Shown here: positions 44,342-52,441 of the stretch, in pieces
Numbering within the stretch: the stretch's first letter is position 1
How the letters are laid out: every line of letters starts with the position of its first letter
DNA from: Nocardia sp. alder85J
GTDB lineage: Bacteria > Actinomycetota > Actinomycetes > Mycobacteriales > Mycobacteriaceae
Reading direction: 5' to 3'
DNA: 64,000 bases
Assembly (NCBI RefSeq): GCF_020176955.2
Contig: NZ_JAIUCZ020000008.1
Location: forward strand, 248,001-312,000
Program-made: the position numbers and the translations under genes
The notes under the pieces: model-generated
What the model was told of the DNA's origin: nothing
Seen by the model: the letters and a program-made list of their open reading frames with translations, nothing else
The model's database searches: none

Positions 44342-47300
44342 ACGACTTCGACGGACCCCGCCGCGACAGCGACGGCCCGTTGCCACGGCGTACCCCCGCG
44401 GCGCCGTGGGAGCGCGGGCAGCTGCCCGACGAGTCCGAGGGCTCGCCACCGAATGCCGAATCGCCGGCCCCACCCGGCGCCCTGCGACCGCAGGTCCCGC
44501 TGACCGGCCCGATCCCGCGTATCCCACCCGATGTGCTGCGCCGGATGCCGCCGCCGAACAATCCGGCGGCCCACCCGGTTCCGCCGGGACAGCTGCCGCC
44601 GGCCGGCGGACCGGTGCGGCAGGGGCCGCCCAGCGGCTCGATGCGCCCGGTCCCGCCCAACGGCCCGCGCCGGCAACCGCCGCCGCCCAGTGCGCCGCTG
44701 CGGCAGGTGCCGCCGGGCGATCCGGCCCGGCAGGGACCGCCGAACGAGCCGCCGCGCCGTGACCGGCAGCCGGGACGGCCCGGCGCTGCGGGTGATCCGG
44801 CACGACAGGGTCCGTCGAGTGGCTCGATGCGCCCGGTTCCACCGAACGGGATGCCGTGGCCCGCACCGCCGAACGGGGTGCCGCGGCGATCCGCGCCCCC
44901 CGGCGCCTTCGACTCCGGCCCGCCGAGCCGCCCGATGCGCCGCCCCGCGCCCGGTGAGCCGATACCGCCGAACGCGCCCGCCCGGCCGGCGGCGCCCGGT
45001 GTGCGTCCCCCGCACCGCGGGGCCGACGCGGAGGTCGCGGAAGCCGGGTACCGCTATCACCCGCCCGGCTCGACCGATCCGACCGAACGGATCTCGCGGC
45101 GCGACACCGCGGCCCCCGACCGCGCGGGCGGTTATCCCCGCACCGCCGCGCAGGTGGCCGTCGCACCGGCCCGGCCGGCCGGCGACGCCGGCTCCCGGCT
45201 GCTCAGCAACTCCGGTTCGATCGCGATCGCGACGCTGATCAGCCGGATCACCGGCTTCGGCAAGCAGTTGCTGTTGCTGACGGTGCTGGGCCCGGCCATC
45301 GCCAGCGCCTTCACCGTCGCGAGCCAGATCCCGACCATGGTCGAGCAGCTGGTGCTCGGCGCGGTGCTGACCGCGTTCGTGGTACCCACCCTGGTCCGGG
45401 CCGAGAAGGAGGACACCGACGGCGGCGCCGCCTTCGTGCGGCGGTTGGTGACCATGGCGTTCATGGTGCTGGCCACGGCCGCGCTACTGTGCACGGCGGC
45501 CGCGCCGATCCTGATCAAGTACATCTTCCTGTCGGATTCCGGCAAGGTCAGCACGGGGCTGACCACGGCACTGGCCTATCTGCTGCTGCCCGCCATCCTC
45601 TGTTACGGCATGTCGTCGCTGCTGATGGCGATCCTGAACACGCACGAGCTGTTCAAGCCCGGCGCGTGGGCGCCGGTGCTGAACAACGTGGTGGTGCTGG
45701 CGGTGCTGAGCCTCTACGCGCTCACGCCGGGGGAGATCTCGCTGCATCCGGTGCGGATGGGCGAACCGAAACTGCTGATCCTCGGTCTGGGCGTGACCTG
45801 CGGCGTGCTCGTCCAGGTCGTCAGCCTGGTACCGCCGATCCGCCGGGCGGGCATAGATCTGCGCCCGCTGTGGGGCGTCGACGCCCGGTTGAAGCAGTTC
45901 GGCGGGATGGCCACGGCCGTCATCCTCTACGTCTTCATCAGCCAGGCCGGCTTCGTGTTCGGCACCCGGATCTCCTCGCACGCCGACGTCGCGGGCCCGG
46001 CCATCTACAACAACGCCTGGCTGCTGTTGCAGCTGCCGTACGGCGTGCTGGGCGTCACGGTGCTGACGGCGATCATGCCGCGGCTGAGCCGGGACGCCGC
46101 CGCGGACGACACGCCCGCGGTCGTCGACGATCTCTCGGCCGCCACCCGGCTGACGATGATCTCGCTGCTGCCGGTGGTGCTGTTCCTGACCGTCGCCGGA
46201 CCGCAGGTCGGCAAGGCGCTGTACGGCTACGGGCATTTCGGTCACGCCGAGGCGACCCGGCTGGGCGAGACGGTCAGCTGGTCCGCCTTCACCCTGATCC
46301 CGTACGCGCTGGTGCTGATCCACCTGCGCGTGTTCTACGCGCGGGAGCAGGCCTGGACGCCGACCTGGATCATCCTCGGCATCACCTCGGTGCGGATGGT
46401 GCTGTCGGCGGTGGCGCCGTACGTCGTGGGCGAGGACCACGTGGTGATCGCGTTGAGCGTCGCCAACGGCATCGGGTACATCGCCGGCGCGATCATCGGC
46501 GGCTGGCTGCTGCACCGCAGCCTCGGCGATATCAAGATGGCCAACGTCGGCCGCACGATAACCCGGGTGGTGCTCGCCTCGGTGGCGGGCGCCGCGGTCA
46601 CGCTGATCGTCGATCAGCTGCTCGGCCTGCCGCGGCTGCACAGCGTCAGCGGCTCCATGTTCCGGGTCGTCATCGACGCCGTGGTGATGTTCGGCGTCGC
46701 CTTCGGTCTGATGCGCCTGGTCGGCATCCCGGAGATCGTGTCGATCACCGTGGCGATCTCGCGGCGGCTCGGTATCACGCCGCCGGCCCCCGATCTGGAC
46801 CTCGGCCAGCCGGATGCCGACATGCAGGACACCATGGTGCTCCCGCGCTTCGATGCCGCTCCGTACTACTACCGGTACGAGCCGTACATGGACACCCAGA
46901 CCATGGTCCTGCCCGTCATCCGCGCCGGTGCGGTTGACCGCACCGGCGCGGGTGAGTTCCCGTACCCTGTTCGGCAGAGAAACGCAAATGCCGAACCCGG
47001 CACACACCAGCGGCCGGACCCGGAAATCCACGACCACGAGACCGGTGTCCGCGCGACGCCGGGGTATCCCACGACACACCAGGGCGAAGGAGGAACGAGC
47101 GTGAGCGACGACGCGGGTGCCGTACCGGCCGCCGATGCTGCTGCCGCGGCGGGCGCTGTACGCACCGACGACGTCCAGCCCGGCGCCGTGCCGGGGGACC
47201 GGCACGGCGAGGACCAGCACGGCGAACCACCGGCCGAATCACAGGCGGGGGCGCCGTCCCGCGATCCGGTCTACGACACCGGCATGATGTCGCCGGTCTC

Positions 47301-48894
47301 CCCGGAGATGCCGCCGATGCGGGTGGAACCGCCGATGCGGCGACTACCGCGCGGGCCGAAGCTGATGCCGGGCGCCTCCGTCGCCGGTGGCCGCTACCGG
47401 TTGCTGGCCGACCACGGCGGCGCCCGCGGCCTGCGGTTCTGGCAGGCCCTGGACGTGAAGCTGGACCGCGAGGTCGCGCTGACCTTCGTCGACGCCGAGC
47501 AGAAGGCCACCGAGAACTCCGGGCAGGACGGGCCGCAGGCCATCCTGTCCCGCACACTGCGGCTGGGCCGAATCAACTCCCCGGGCCTGGCCCGCGTGCT
47601 GGACGTGGTGCGCGGTAGTTCCGGCGGCATCGTGGTGGCCGAGTGGACCCCCGGCCGGTCGCTGCGGGAGATGGCCGAGACCCGGCCGTCGCCGATCGGC
47701 GCGGCGCGAGCCATCCGCGCCCTCGCGGCCGCCGCCGAACTGGCGCACCGCGGTGGCGGCTCGCTGTCCATCGACCATCCGGACCGGGTGCGGATCAGCG
47801 CCACCGGTGACGCGGTACTGGCCTTCCCCGGCACGCTCTCCGACTCCGAGCCGCAGGCCGACGTGCGTGGTCTCGGCGCCATGCTCTACGCCCTGATGAC
47901 GGCCCGCTGGCCGATCCGGATCGGCGGCGTCTCCGGCGCCGCGGCGAACGTCGGCGGACTGCCGCTGGCCGATTTCGGCCCGGACGGCACCCCGGTGGAG
48001 CCGCGGCAGATCCGGCCCGAGGTGCCCTTCGAGATCTCCGCGGTGGCGGTGCGCTCGCTGGAGTCCAACAAGGGCGTGCGGACGGCCGCGACCGTGCAGC
48101 ACGTGCTGGAGCAGGCGTCGGTGGTCGATCAGAAGACCGATTTCATCCCGGTGCTGCGGCTGGGTCAGCGGGCGACCGCACCGAGCGACTCCCTGGCCGA
48201 TCCGGAACTGCTGGCCGCCGAGAAGGAGCGGTCGCAGCGCATGGTCTGGATCTTGGTCGGCCTCGGCATCCTGGCCGCACTGGCGGTCGGCGTGATCATC
48301 TGGTGGCTGCTGAGCGTGTTCGCGCCCAGCTCCTCCAACGCCCCGCTCAACGAGCAGCGTCAGCTGGGCCTCACCACGGCCAACACCGCCCCGGTGGATC
48401 CGTCCACCGCCGGCGCCGGGTCCGCGCCCGGGGCGCCGCAGTCGGCCACCGGCGGCGTGCCGGTGCCGGTGACCGGCGCGTCGGTGTTCTCCCCGGAGGG
48501 CACCCCGGACAATCCGGGCAGCGTCACCGCGGTGCTGGACGGCAATCCGGCCACCATGTGGCGGACCGATCAGTACTTCCAGCAGTTCCCGGCGCTGAAG
48601 AAGGGTGTGGGCATCCTGACCACGCTGGGCAGCCCGAGCAAGTTGACCAAGGTGACCATCGACTCGCCGAGCGCGGGCACCGTGGTGGAGATCCGCACCT
48701 CGCCGACCGCGGCGACCACACTCGACCAGACCCAGCTGATCGGCCAGGCCACCCTGGCCGACGGCGCCACCTCGATCGCGGTGCGCGCCGACCAGCCGGC
48801 CCGGTACGTGCTGGTGTGGATCACATCGCTGGCCAACTCCGGTGGCCAGTACCAGTCCTCGATCGCCGACATCCGGTTCGAGGCAGCCCCGTAA
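44338..48894 (+). CDS. murJ: MurJ lipid II flippase fused to a pseudokinase and ectodomain (Rv3910-like)
   Basis: A 1518-residue fusion. Residues 1-285 are a Pro/Arg-rich cytoplasmic tail with an internal repeat (RQGPPSGSMRPVPPNG and RQGPSSGSMRPVPPNG). About 290-820 is the 14-helix MurJ/MviN flippase (SGSIAIATLISRITGFGKQLLLLTVLG) that turns lipid II across the membrane. About 1011-1275 is a protein-kinase-like domain lacking the HRD and DFG catalytic motifs, as in M. tuberculosis, where its phosphorylation recruits FhaA. One helix (1302-1328, MVWILVGLGILAALAVGVIIWWLLSVF) leads to a C-terminal beta-rich ectodomain. GTG 44338 has GGGAGG only 4 nt upstream. A strong internal start at 47101 could make the pseudokinase separately. 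Confidence 0.9.
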   Translation: MNDFDGPRRDSDGPLPRRTPAAPWERGQLPDESEGSPPNAESPAPPGALRPQVPLTGPIPRIPPDVLRRMPPPNNPAAHPVPPGQLPPAGGPVRQGPPSGSMRPVPPNGPRRQPPPPSAPLRQVPPGDPARQGPPNEPPRRDRQPGRPGAAGDPARQGPSSGSMRPVPPNGMPWPAPPNGVPRRSAPPGAFDSGPPSRPMRRPAPGEPIPPNAPARPAAPGVRPPHRGADAEVAEAGYRYHPPGSTDPTERISRRDTAAPDRAGGYPRTAAQVAVAPARPAGDAGSRLLSNSGSIAIATLISRITGFGKQLLLLTVLGPAIASAFTVASQIPTMVEQLVLGAVLTAFVVPTLVRAEKEDTDGGAAFVRRLVTMAFMVLATAALLCTAAAPILIKYIFLSDSGKVSTGLTTALAYLLLPAILCYGMSSLLMAILNTHELFKPGAWAPVLNNVVVLAVLSLYALTPGEISLHPVRMGEPKLLILGLGVTCGVLVQVVSLVPPIRRAGIDLRPLWGVDARLKQFGGMATAVILYVFISQAGFVFGTRISSHADVAGPAIYNNAWLLLQLPYGVLGVTVLTAIMPRLSRDAAADDTPAVVDDLSAATRLTMISLLPVVLFLTVAGPQVGKALYGYGHFGHAEATRLGETVSWSAFTLIPYALVLIHLRVFYAREQAWTPTWIILGITSVRMVLSAVAPYVVGEDHVVIALSVANGIGYIAGAIIGGWLLHRSLGDIKMANVGRTITRVVLASVAGAAVTLIVDQLLGLPRLHSVSGSMFRVVIDAVVMFGVAFGLMRLVGIPEIVSITVAISRRLGITPPAPDLDLGQPDADMQDTMVLPRFDAAPYYYRYEPYMDTQTMVLPVIRAGAVDRTGAGEFPYPVRQRNANAEPGTHQRPDPEIHDHETGVRATPGYPTTHQGEGGTSVSDDAGAVPAADAAAAAGAVRTDDVQPGAVPGDRHGEDQHGEPPAESQAGAPSRDPVYDTGMMSPVSPEMPPMRVEPPMRRLPRGPKLMPGASVAGGRYRLLADHGGARGLRFWQALDVKLDREVALTFVDAEQKATENSGQDGPQAILSRTLRLGRINSPGLARVLDVVRGSSGGIVVAEWTPGRSLREMAETRPSPIGAARAIRALAAAAELAHRGGGSLSIDHPDRVRISATGDAVLAFPGTLSDSEPQADVRGLGAMLYALMTARWPIRIGGVSGAAANVGGLPLADFGPDGTPVEPRQIRPEVPFEISAVAVRSLESNKGVRTAATVQHVLEQASVVDQKTDFIPVLRLGQRATAPSDSLADPELLAAEKERSQRMVWILVGLGILAALAVGVIIWWLLSVFAPSSSNAPLNEQRQLGLTTANTAPVDPSTAGAGSAPGAPQSATGGVPVPVTGASVFSPEGTPDNPGSVTAVLDGNPATMWRTDQYFQQFPALKKGVGILTTLGSPSKLTKVTIDSPSAGTVVEIRTSPTAATTLDQTQLIGQATLADGATSIAVRADQPARYVLVWITSLANSGGQYQSSIADIRFEAAP
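47087..47103 (+). promoter_or_regulatory. strong in-frame internal translation start within murJ
   Basis: AAGGAGG at 47087-47093, 7 nt spacing and GTG at 47101, in frame (codon 922), exactly between the flippase and pseudokinase halves. It would start VSDDAGAVPAADAAA and give a 597-residue protein. The 170 bp before it have poor codon bias, like former intergenic DNA. Confidence 0.5.
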
Positions 48895-48900
48895 CCTGCG

Positions 48901-48928
48901 GTTCGCACCCTCTGGACGGGGTGCGAAC
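48901..48928. terminator. hairpin after murJ
   Basis: A perfect 9-bp stem GTTCGCACC/GGTGCGAAC with a 10-nt loop starts 6 nt after the murJ stop. No T-run follows, so it may end transcription only partly or protect the mRNA. The rest of the 220-bp gap up to sigM shows no gene. Confidence 0.5.
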
Positions 48929-49114
48929 GGTCGCCTCCGCGTCGGTCTGGTTGCTGCCCCTTCGTCACAGCCGATATGATTCTCAGCGCGCTCTCAGCAG
49001 GGAGTTTCTCGGGATCTGGCGTTTTCGGTCCTGGATGACGCGAAAGATGCGACGGTTGCCCGTCTTCGCCGCGGGCAGTCATGCCGTCGTCAGCGCCGAT
49101 CCTAGGGGTTTGTA

Positions 49115-49747
49115 TTGTCGTTCGAGGTCGATGAGTACGCCGGGGGGACGTCCGAGTCATCCACAGCAGTCCGTCGCCGTTCGTTCGACCGGGAGGCCGC
49201 CGCCGATCCGGAATTGCTCGCCGCGCATGTGGCGGGGGACCAGCACGCCTTCGGAGTCCTGTTCCGCCGGCACTACGACCGGCTCTGGCAGCTCGCGCTG
49301 CGCACCTCGTACACACCCGAGGACGCCGCCGACTCGTTGCAGGACGCGCTGCTGTCCGCACATCGCAAGGCAGCCTCCTTCCGCGGCGACGCGGAGGTGG
49401 GCAGCTGGTTGCATCGCATCGTGGTGAATGCGTGCCTGGATCGGATCCGCCGCAACAAGTCCCGGTACAGCCTCTCGCTGTCCGACGACGCCGTGGGGGA
49501 ACCGGCGGACGAGCGCGACGATTTCGCCGATCTGGAGATGTCGATGGTGGTCGATGCGGCCTTGTTCGCGCTGCCGCCCGAGCAGCGCACCGCCCTGGTT
49601 GCCGTCGATCTGGAGCGGTATACGGTAGCCGAGGCGGCCGTACTGCTCGGGGTGGCCGAGGGCACGATCAAGAGCCGTTGCGCTCGTGGCCGGGAGCGAC
49701 TCCGGCAACATCTGGAATTCCTGAGAGAACCAGGGAACCGGAGGTAA
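49115..49747 (+). CDS. sigM: ECF sigma factor SigM
   Basis: A 210-residue extracytoplasmic-function sigma factor. Region 2 is DRLWQLALRTSYTPEDAADSLQDALLSAHRKAASFRGDAEVGSWLHRIVVNACLDRIRRN, which melts and reads the -10. Region 4 is LPPEQRTALVAVDLERYTVAEAAVLLGVAEGTIKSRCARGRERLR, which reads the -35. Position between murJ and trxB, followed by an anti-sigma gene, identifies it as SigM. The start at TTG 49115 is the only one giving a full N-terminus; no ribosome-binding site is visible. In mycobacteria SigM controls surface and secreted proteins. Confidence 0.85.
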   Translation: MSFEVDEYAGGTSESSTAVRRRSFDREAAADPELLAAHVAGDQHAFGVLFRRHYDRLWQLALRTSYTPEDAADSLQDALLSAHRKAASFRGDAEVGSWLHRIVVNACLDRIRRNKSRYSLSLSDDAVGEPADERDDFADLEMSMVVDAALFALPPEQRTALVAVDLERYTVAEAAVLLGVAEGTIKSRCARGRERLRQHLEFLREPGNRR

Positions 49748-49814
49748 CGTCGCAACGTCTTAATTTGCGACGAGATATTTCGAGGTGGCAGCGCCGACGG
49801 AGGAGGTGTGCACA

Positions 49815-50870
49815 GTGACGGCTCGTTCAGTGCCGCAACCTCCGTACTCGGCCGATCTACTCGCCGACCTGCATGCCGACAATCTCGCACCCGACGTGTC
49901 CGACCGGCTCTGGCCGCTGGTCCGCGACGATCCGGAGGCGGAACGCTTCCTGCGCTCCCTCGACGACGTCAGCCACGAACTGCACCGCCTCGGCGCCGAT
50001 CCGCTGGTCCTGCACCCGATGCCGACCCGGGTCGCCACCCGGCTGGACCGGATGCTGGACGCGCTCGCCGCCGGCACCGATCCGGCGACCCTGGCCTCCG
50101 ACCGCACCCCGGCCGAGCGGACGAGCGGTCACGGAAGACCGGTGGCCGGCAATCACCGGCCCGTGGTCGAGACCGAGCGGCCGACGGCCGACAGCGCCCG
50201 GCCGATGGCCGGTAGCGGGCCGCCCGCATCCGGTGGCGGGAGGTCGGTGATCGATGACCGGCGGTCCGTGATCGCCGGCGGGCTGTCAGCGGTAAACGGC
50301 AGCCGGCTGACGGTGGATGGCGGGCAGTCAGCGATGGACGGCGAGCTGCCGGCAGTGAACAGCGAGCTGCCGGCAGTGAACAGCGAGCTGTCGCCCGCGG
50401 TGTTGCCCTTCGGGCCGCCGCCGGCGGCCCGTTCGGCCCGCGGCTTACGACCACGCTGGGGGGCGGCCGCCGCCGCAGCGGCCGTCGCCCTCGTAGCGGG
50501 CGGGCTGGCGGCCGTCGCGGCCGTCCACGATCGTCCCGCGACGACGGCCGCGTCCGGTGCCGCCACGACCACTCCGTCCGCCCCGGCGGCGGCCTCCACC
50601 GGGGGGCTGTCGAGAACCGCCCTGCTCGACGCGCTGGGCCGTGACGACGTCTCCGGGCCGCTGTCCCGGCCCGACGCGCTCACCGCCTGTGTCGCCGCGG
50701 CCGGTCTCGATCGGACCGTGCTCGGCGCCGTGAACACCGGGTACCAGGGCGATCCCGCGGTCCTGATCCTGCTCGCGGGCCCGCAGCCGCCGACGATCAC
50801 CGCGCTGGTCGTCGGCCCGGGTTGCCGTCCCGGCGACCCGCAGCTCCTGGAGACCCGCGACATCGGCTGA
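49815..50870 (+). CDS. rsmA: anti-sigma-M factor, RsmA-like
   Basis: A 351-residue single-pass membrane protein directly after sigM, equivalent to Rv3912. The N-terminal 80 residues (LLADLHADNLAPDVSDRLWPLVRDDPEAERFLRSLDDVSHEL) are the cytoplasmic sigma-binding part. Residues about 95-200 are repeat-rich. One helix (WGAAAAAAAVALVAGGLAAVAAVH) crosses the membrane, and the outer domain ends in GLDRTVLGAVNTGYQGDPAVLILLAG. GTG 49815 is chosen since GGAGGAGG ends 8 nt upstream. It should hold SigM inactive until an envelope signal. The repeat region is much longer than expected for the family. Confidence 0.8.
   Translation: MTARSVPQPPYSADLLADLHADNLAPDVSDRLWPLVRDDPEAERFLRSLDDVSHELHRLGADPLVLHPMPTRVATRLDRMLDALAAGTDPATLASDRTPAERTSGHGRPVAGNHRPVVETERPTADSARPMAGSGPPASGGGRSVIDDRRSVIAGGLSAVNGSRLTVDGGQSAMDGELPAVNSELPAVNSELSPAVLPFGPPPAARSARGLRPRWGAAAAAAAVALVAGGLAAVAAVHDRPATTAASGAATTTPSAPAAASTGGLSRTALLDALGRDDVSGPLSRPDALTACVAAAGLDRTVLGAVNTGYQGDPAVLILLAGPQPPTITALVVGPGCRPGDPQLLETRDIG
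50341..50391 (+). repeat. 21-bp tandem repeat (2.4 copies) in rsmA
   Basis: GCGAGCTGCCGGCAGTGAAC plus A repeats at 50341-50361 and 50362-50382 and continues partly to 50391, giving NSELPAVNSELPAVNSELS. Upstream, from about 50130, more diverged units (RPVAG, RSVIDD, LSAVNG, QSAMDG) suggest an old expanding array. Confidence 0.75.
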
Positions 50871-50901
50871 CCTGCCGCGACGCGCGCTGCCGGACGGGCC
50901 C

Positions 50902-50928
50902 GGGAACAACGACGTTTACCCTGTTGTT
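50902..50928 (+). promoter_or_regulatory. SigH/SigR-type promoter of trxB
   Basis: GGGAAC (50902-50907), 18 nt and GTT (50926-50928) match the thiol-stress sigma consensus GGGAAY-N16-20-GTT. It lies in the rsmA-trxB gap, about 55 nt before the trxB ATG. trxB-trxC being SigH-controlled is known in mycobacteria; the match here is by eye. Confidence 0.5.
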
Positions 50929-50983
50929 GTCCGACACGCCCGCCAAGCAATTCCGCTCCACGACCAACATCCGGAAGGGCTCC

Positions 50984-51934
50984 ATGAGTACCCCAGTTCG
51001 CGACCTGATCATCGTCGGCTCCGGCCCGGCCGGCTACACCGCCGCCGTCTACGCGGCCCGGGCCGAACTCGAGCCGCTGTTGTTCGAGGGCACCCAATTC
51101 GGTGGCGCCCTGATGACGACCACCGAGGTCGAGAACTTCCCCGGCTTCCGCGACGGCATCATGGGCCCCGACCTGATGGAGCAGATGCGCGAGCAGGCCA
51201 AGCGGTTCGGCGCCGACATCCGTACCGAGGACGTCGAGGAGCTGGACCTCAGCGGCCCGATCAAGACGGTCACCGTGGGCGGCGAGACCCACCAGGCGTA
51301 TTCGGTGATCCTCGCCATGGGCTCCGCCGCGCGCTACCTGAACGTGCCCGGCGAGCAGCGGCTGCTCGGCCGCGGTGTGAGCGCCTGCGCCACCTGCGAC
51401 GGCTTCTTCTTCAAGGGCCAGGACATCGTGGTGATCGGCGGCGGCGATTCGGCGATGGAGGAGGCCACCTTCCTCACCAAATTCGCCACCAGCGTCACCA
51501 TCGTGCACCGCCGCGACGAGTTCCGCGCCTCGCGGATCATGCTGGACCGCGCCCGGTCCAACGACAAGATCCGCTTCGTCACCAATGCCGAGGTCGTCGA
51601 GGTGCTCGGCGAGAACAGCGTCTCCGGGCTGACCCTGCGCGACATCCGCACGGGGGAGACCTCGGAACTGGCCGCGACCGGCCTGTTCGTCGCCATCGGC
51701 CACGACCCGCGCAGCGATCTGGTCCGCGGCCAGGTCGACGTCGACGACGAGGGTTACGTGCTGGTCCAGCAGCCGGGAACCGCCACCTCGCTGCCCGGCG
51801 TCTTCGCCGCGGGCGATCTGGTCGATCACACCTACCGGCAGGCGATCACCGCCGCCGGCACCGGCTGTCGCGCGGCCATCGACGCCGAGCGGTGGCTCGC
51901 CGAGCAGGGCGACATCACCGCCAACACCCTCTGA
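50984..51934 (+). CDS. trxB: thioredoxin reductase
   Basis: A 316-residue low-molecular-weight thioredoxin reductase. The FAD site is IVGSGPAGYTAAVYAAR, the redox-active pair is CATC in SACATCDGFFFKG, the NADPH loop is VIGGGDSAMEEATFL with HRRDEFRAS, and the C-terminal FAD motif is GVFAAGDLVDHTYRQAITAAGTG. It passes electrons from NADPH to thioredoxin, encoded 77 nt downstream. ATG 50984 has GGAAGGG upstream; longer in-frame extension enters the anti-sigma gene and is rejected. Confidence 0.95.
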   Translation: MSTPVRDLIIVGSGPAGYTAAVYAARAELEPLLFEGTQFGGALMTTTEVENFPGFRDGIMGPDLMEQMREQAKRFGADIRTEDVEELDLSGPIKTVTVGGETHQAYSVILAMGSAARYLNVPGEQRLLGRGVSACATCDGFFFKGQDIVVIGGGDSAMEEATFLTKFATSVTIVHRRDEFRASRIMLDRARSNDKIRFVTNAEVVEVLGENSVSGLTLRDIRTGETSELAATGLFVAIGHDPRSDLVRGQVDVDDEGYVLVQQPGTATSLPGVFAAGDLVDHTYRQAITAAGTGCRAAIDAERWLAEQGDITANTL

Positions 51935-52011
51935 AAATCGGACGGCGTCCGTCTCGACGGACGGACACCGTCCATCCCGGTCCGGCCCAGCAAGTTCGAG
52001 GAGTCACCGTC

Positions 52012-52341
52012 ATGTCCGAATCCGCCACCAAGACCGTCACCGACGCCACCTTCCAGCAGGAGGTGCTGACCAGCGAGAAGCCCGTCCTGGTCGACTTCTG
52101 GGCGACCTGGTGCGGCCCCTGCAAGATGGTCGCCCCGGTGCTGGAGGAGATCGCCGCCGAGCACTCGGACAAACTGACCATCGCCAAGATCGATGCCGAC
52201 GCCAATCCGACGGTCGCACGGGACTATGGCATCCTGTCGCTGCCCACCCTGGTGCTCTTCTCGGGGGGTAAGGAGGCCAAGCGAATCGTCGGTGCCAAAG
52301 GCAAGGCCGCCCTCCTGCGCGAACTCGGCGACGTGATCTGA
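52012..52341 (+). CDS. trxC: thioredoxin
   Basis: A 109-residue thioredoxin with the active site WCGPC in VDFWATWCGPCKMVAPVLEEIA, the cis-proline in ILSLPTLVLF and the buried Asp in LVDFW. It is the disulfide reductant partner of TrxB in the same operon. GAGGAG lies upstream of the ATG. By position it corresponds to TrxC (Rv3914); many databases call it trxA. Confidence 0.95.
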   Translation: MSESATKTVTDATFQQEVLTSEKPVLVDFWATWCGPCKMVAPVLEEIAAEHSDKLTIAKIDADANPTVARDYGILSLPTLVLFSGGKEAKRIVGAKGKAALLRELGDVI

Positions 52342-52441
52342 CTCCGGGCAGGTAGGATGCCGGGCACCGGCCGTGCGACGGCGGGTGTGAATCGTCGCGC
52401 GAGTGGGTATCTGGGTTGGCAGAAGGAAAGGGCTCTGACGC

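Noticed and set aside
45484..47220. A 578-codon antisense frame inside murJ
   Set aside because: Composition is Arg/Gln/His/Val-rich without motifs; it arises from codon bias of the MurJ gene.
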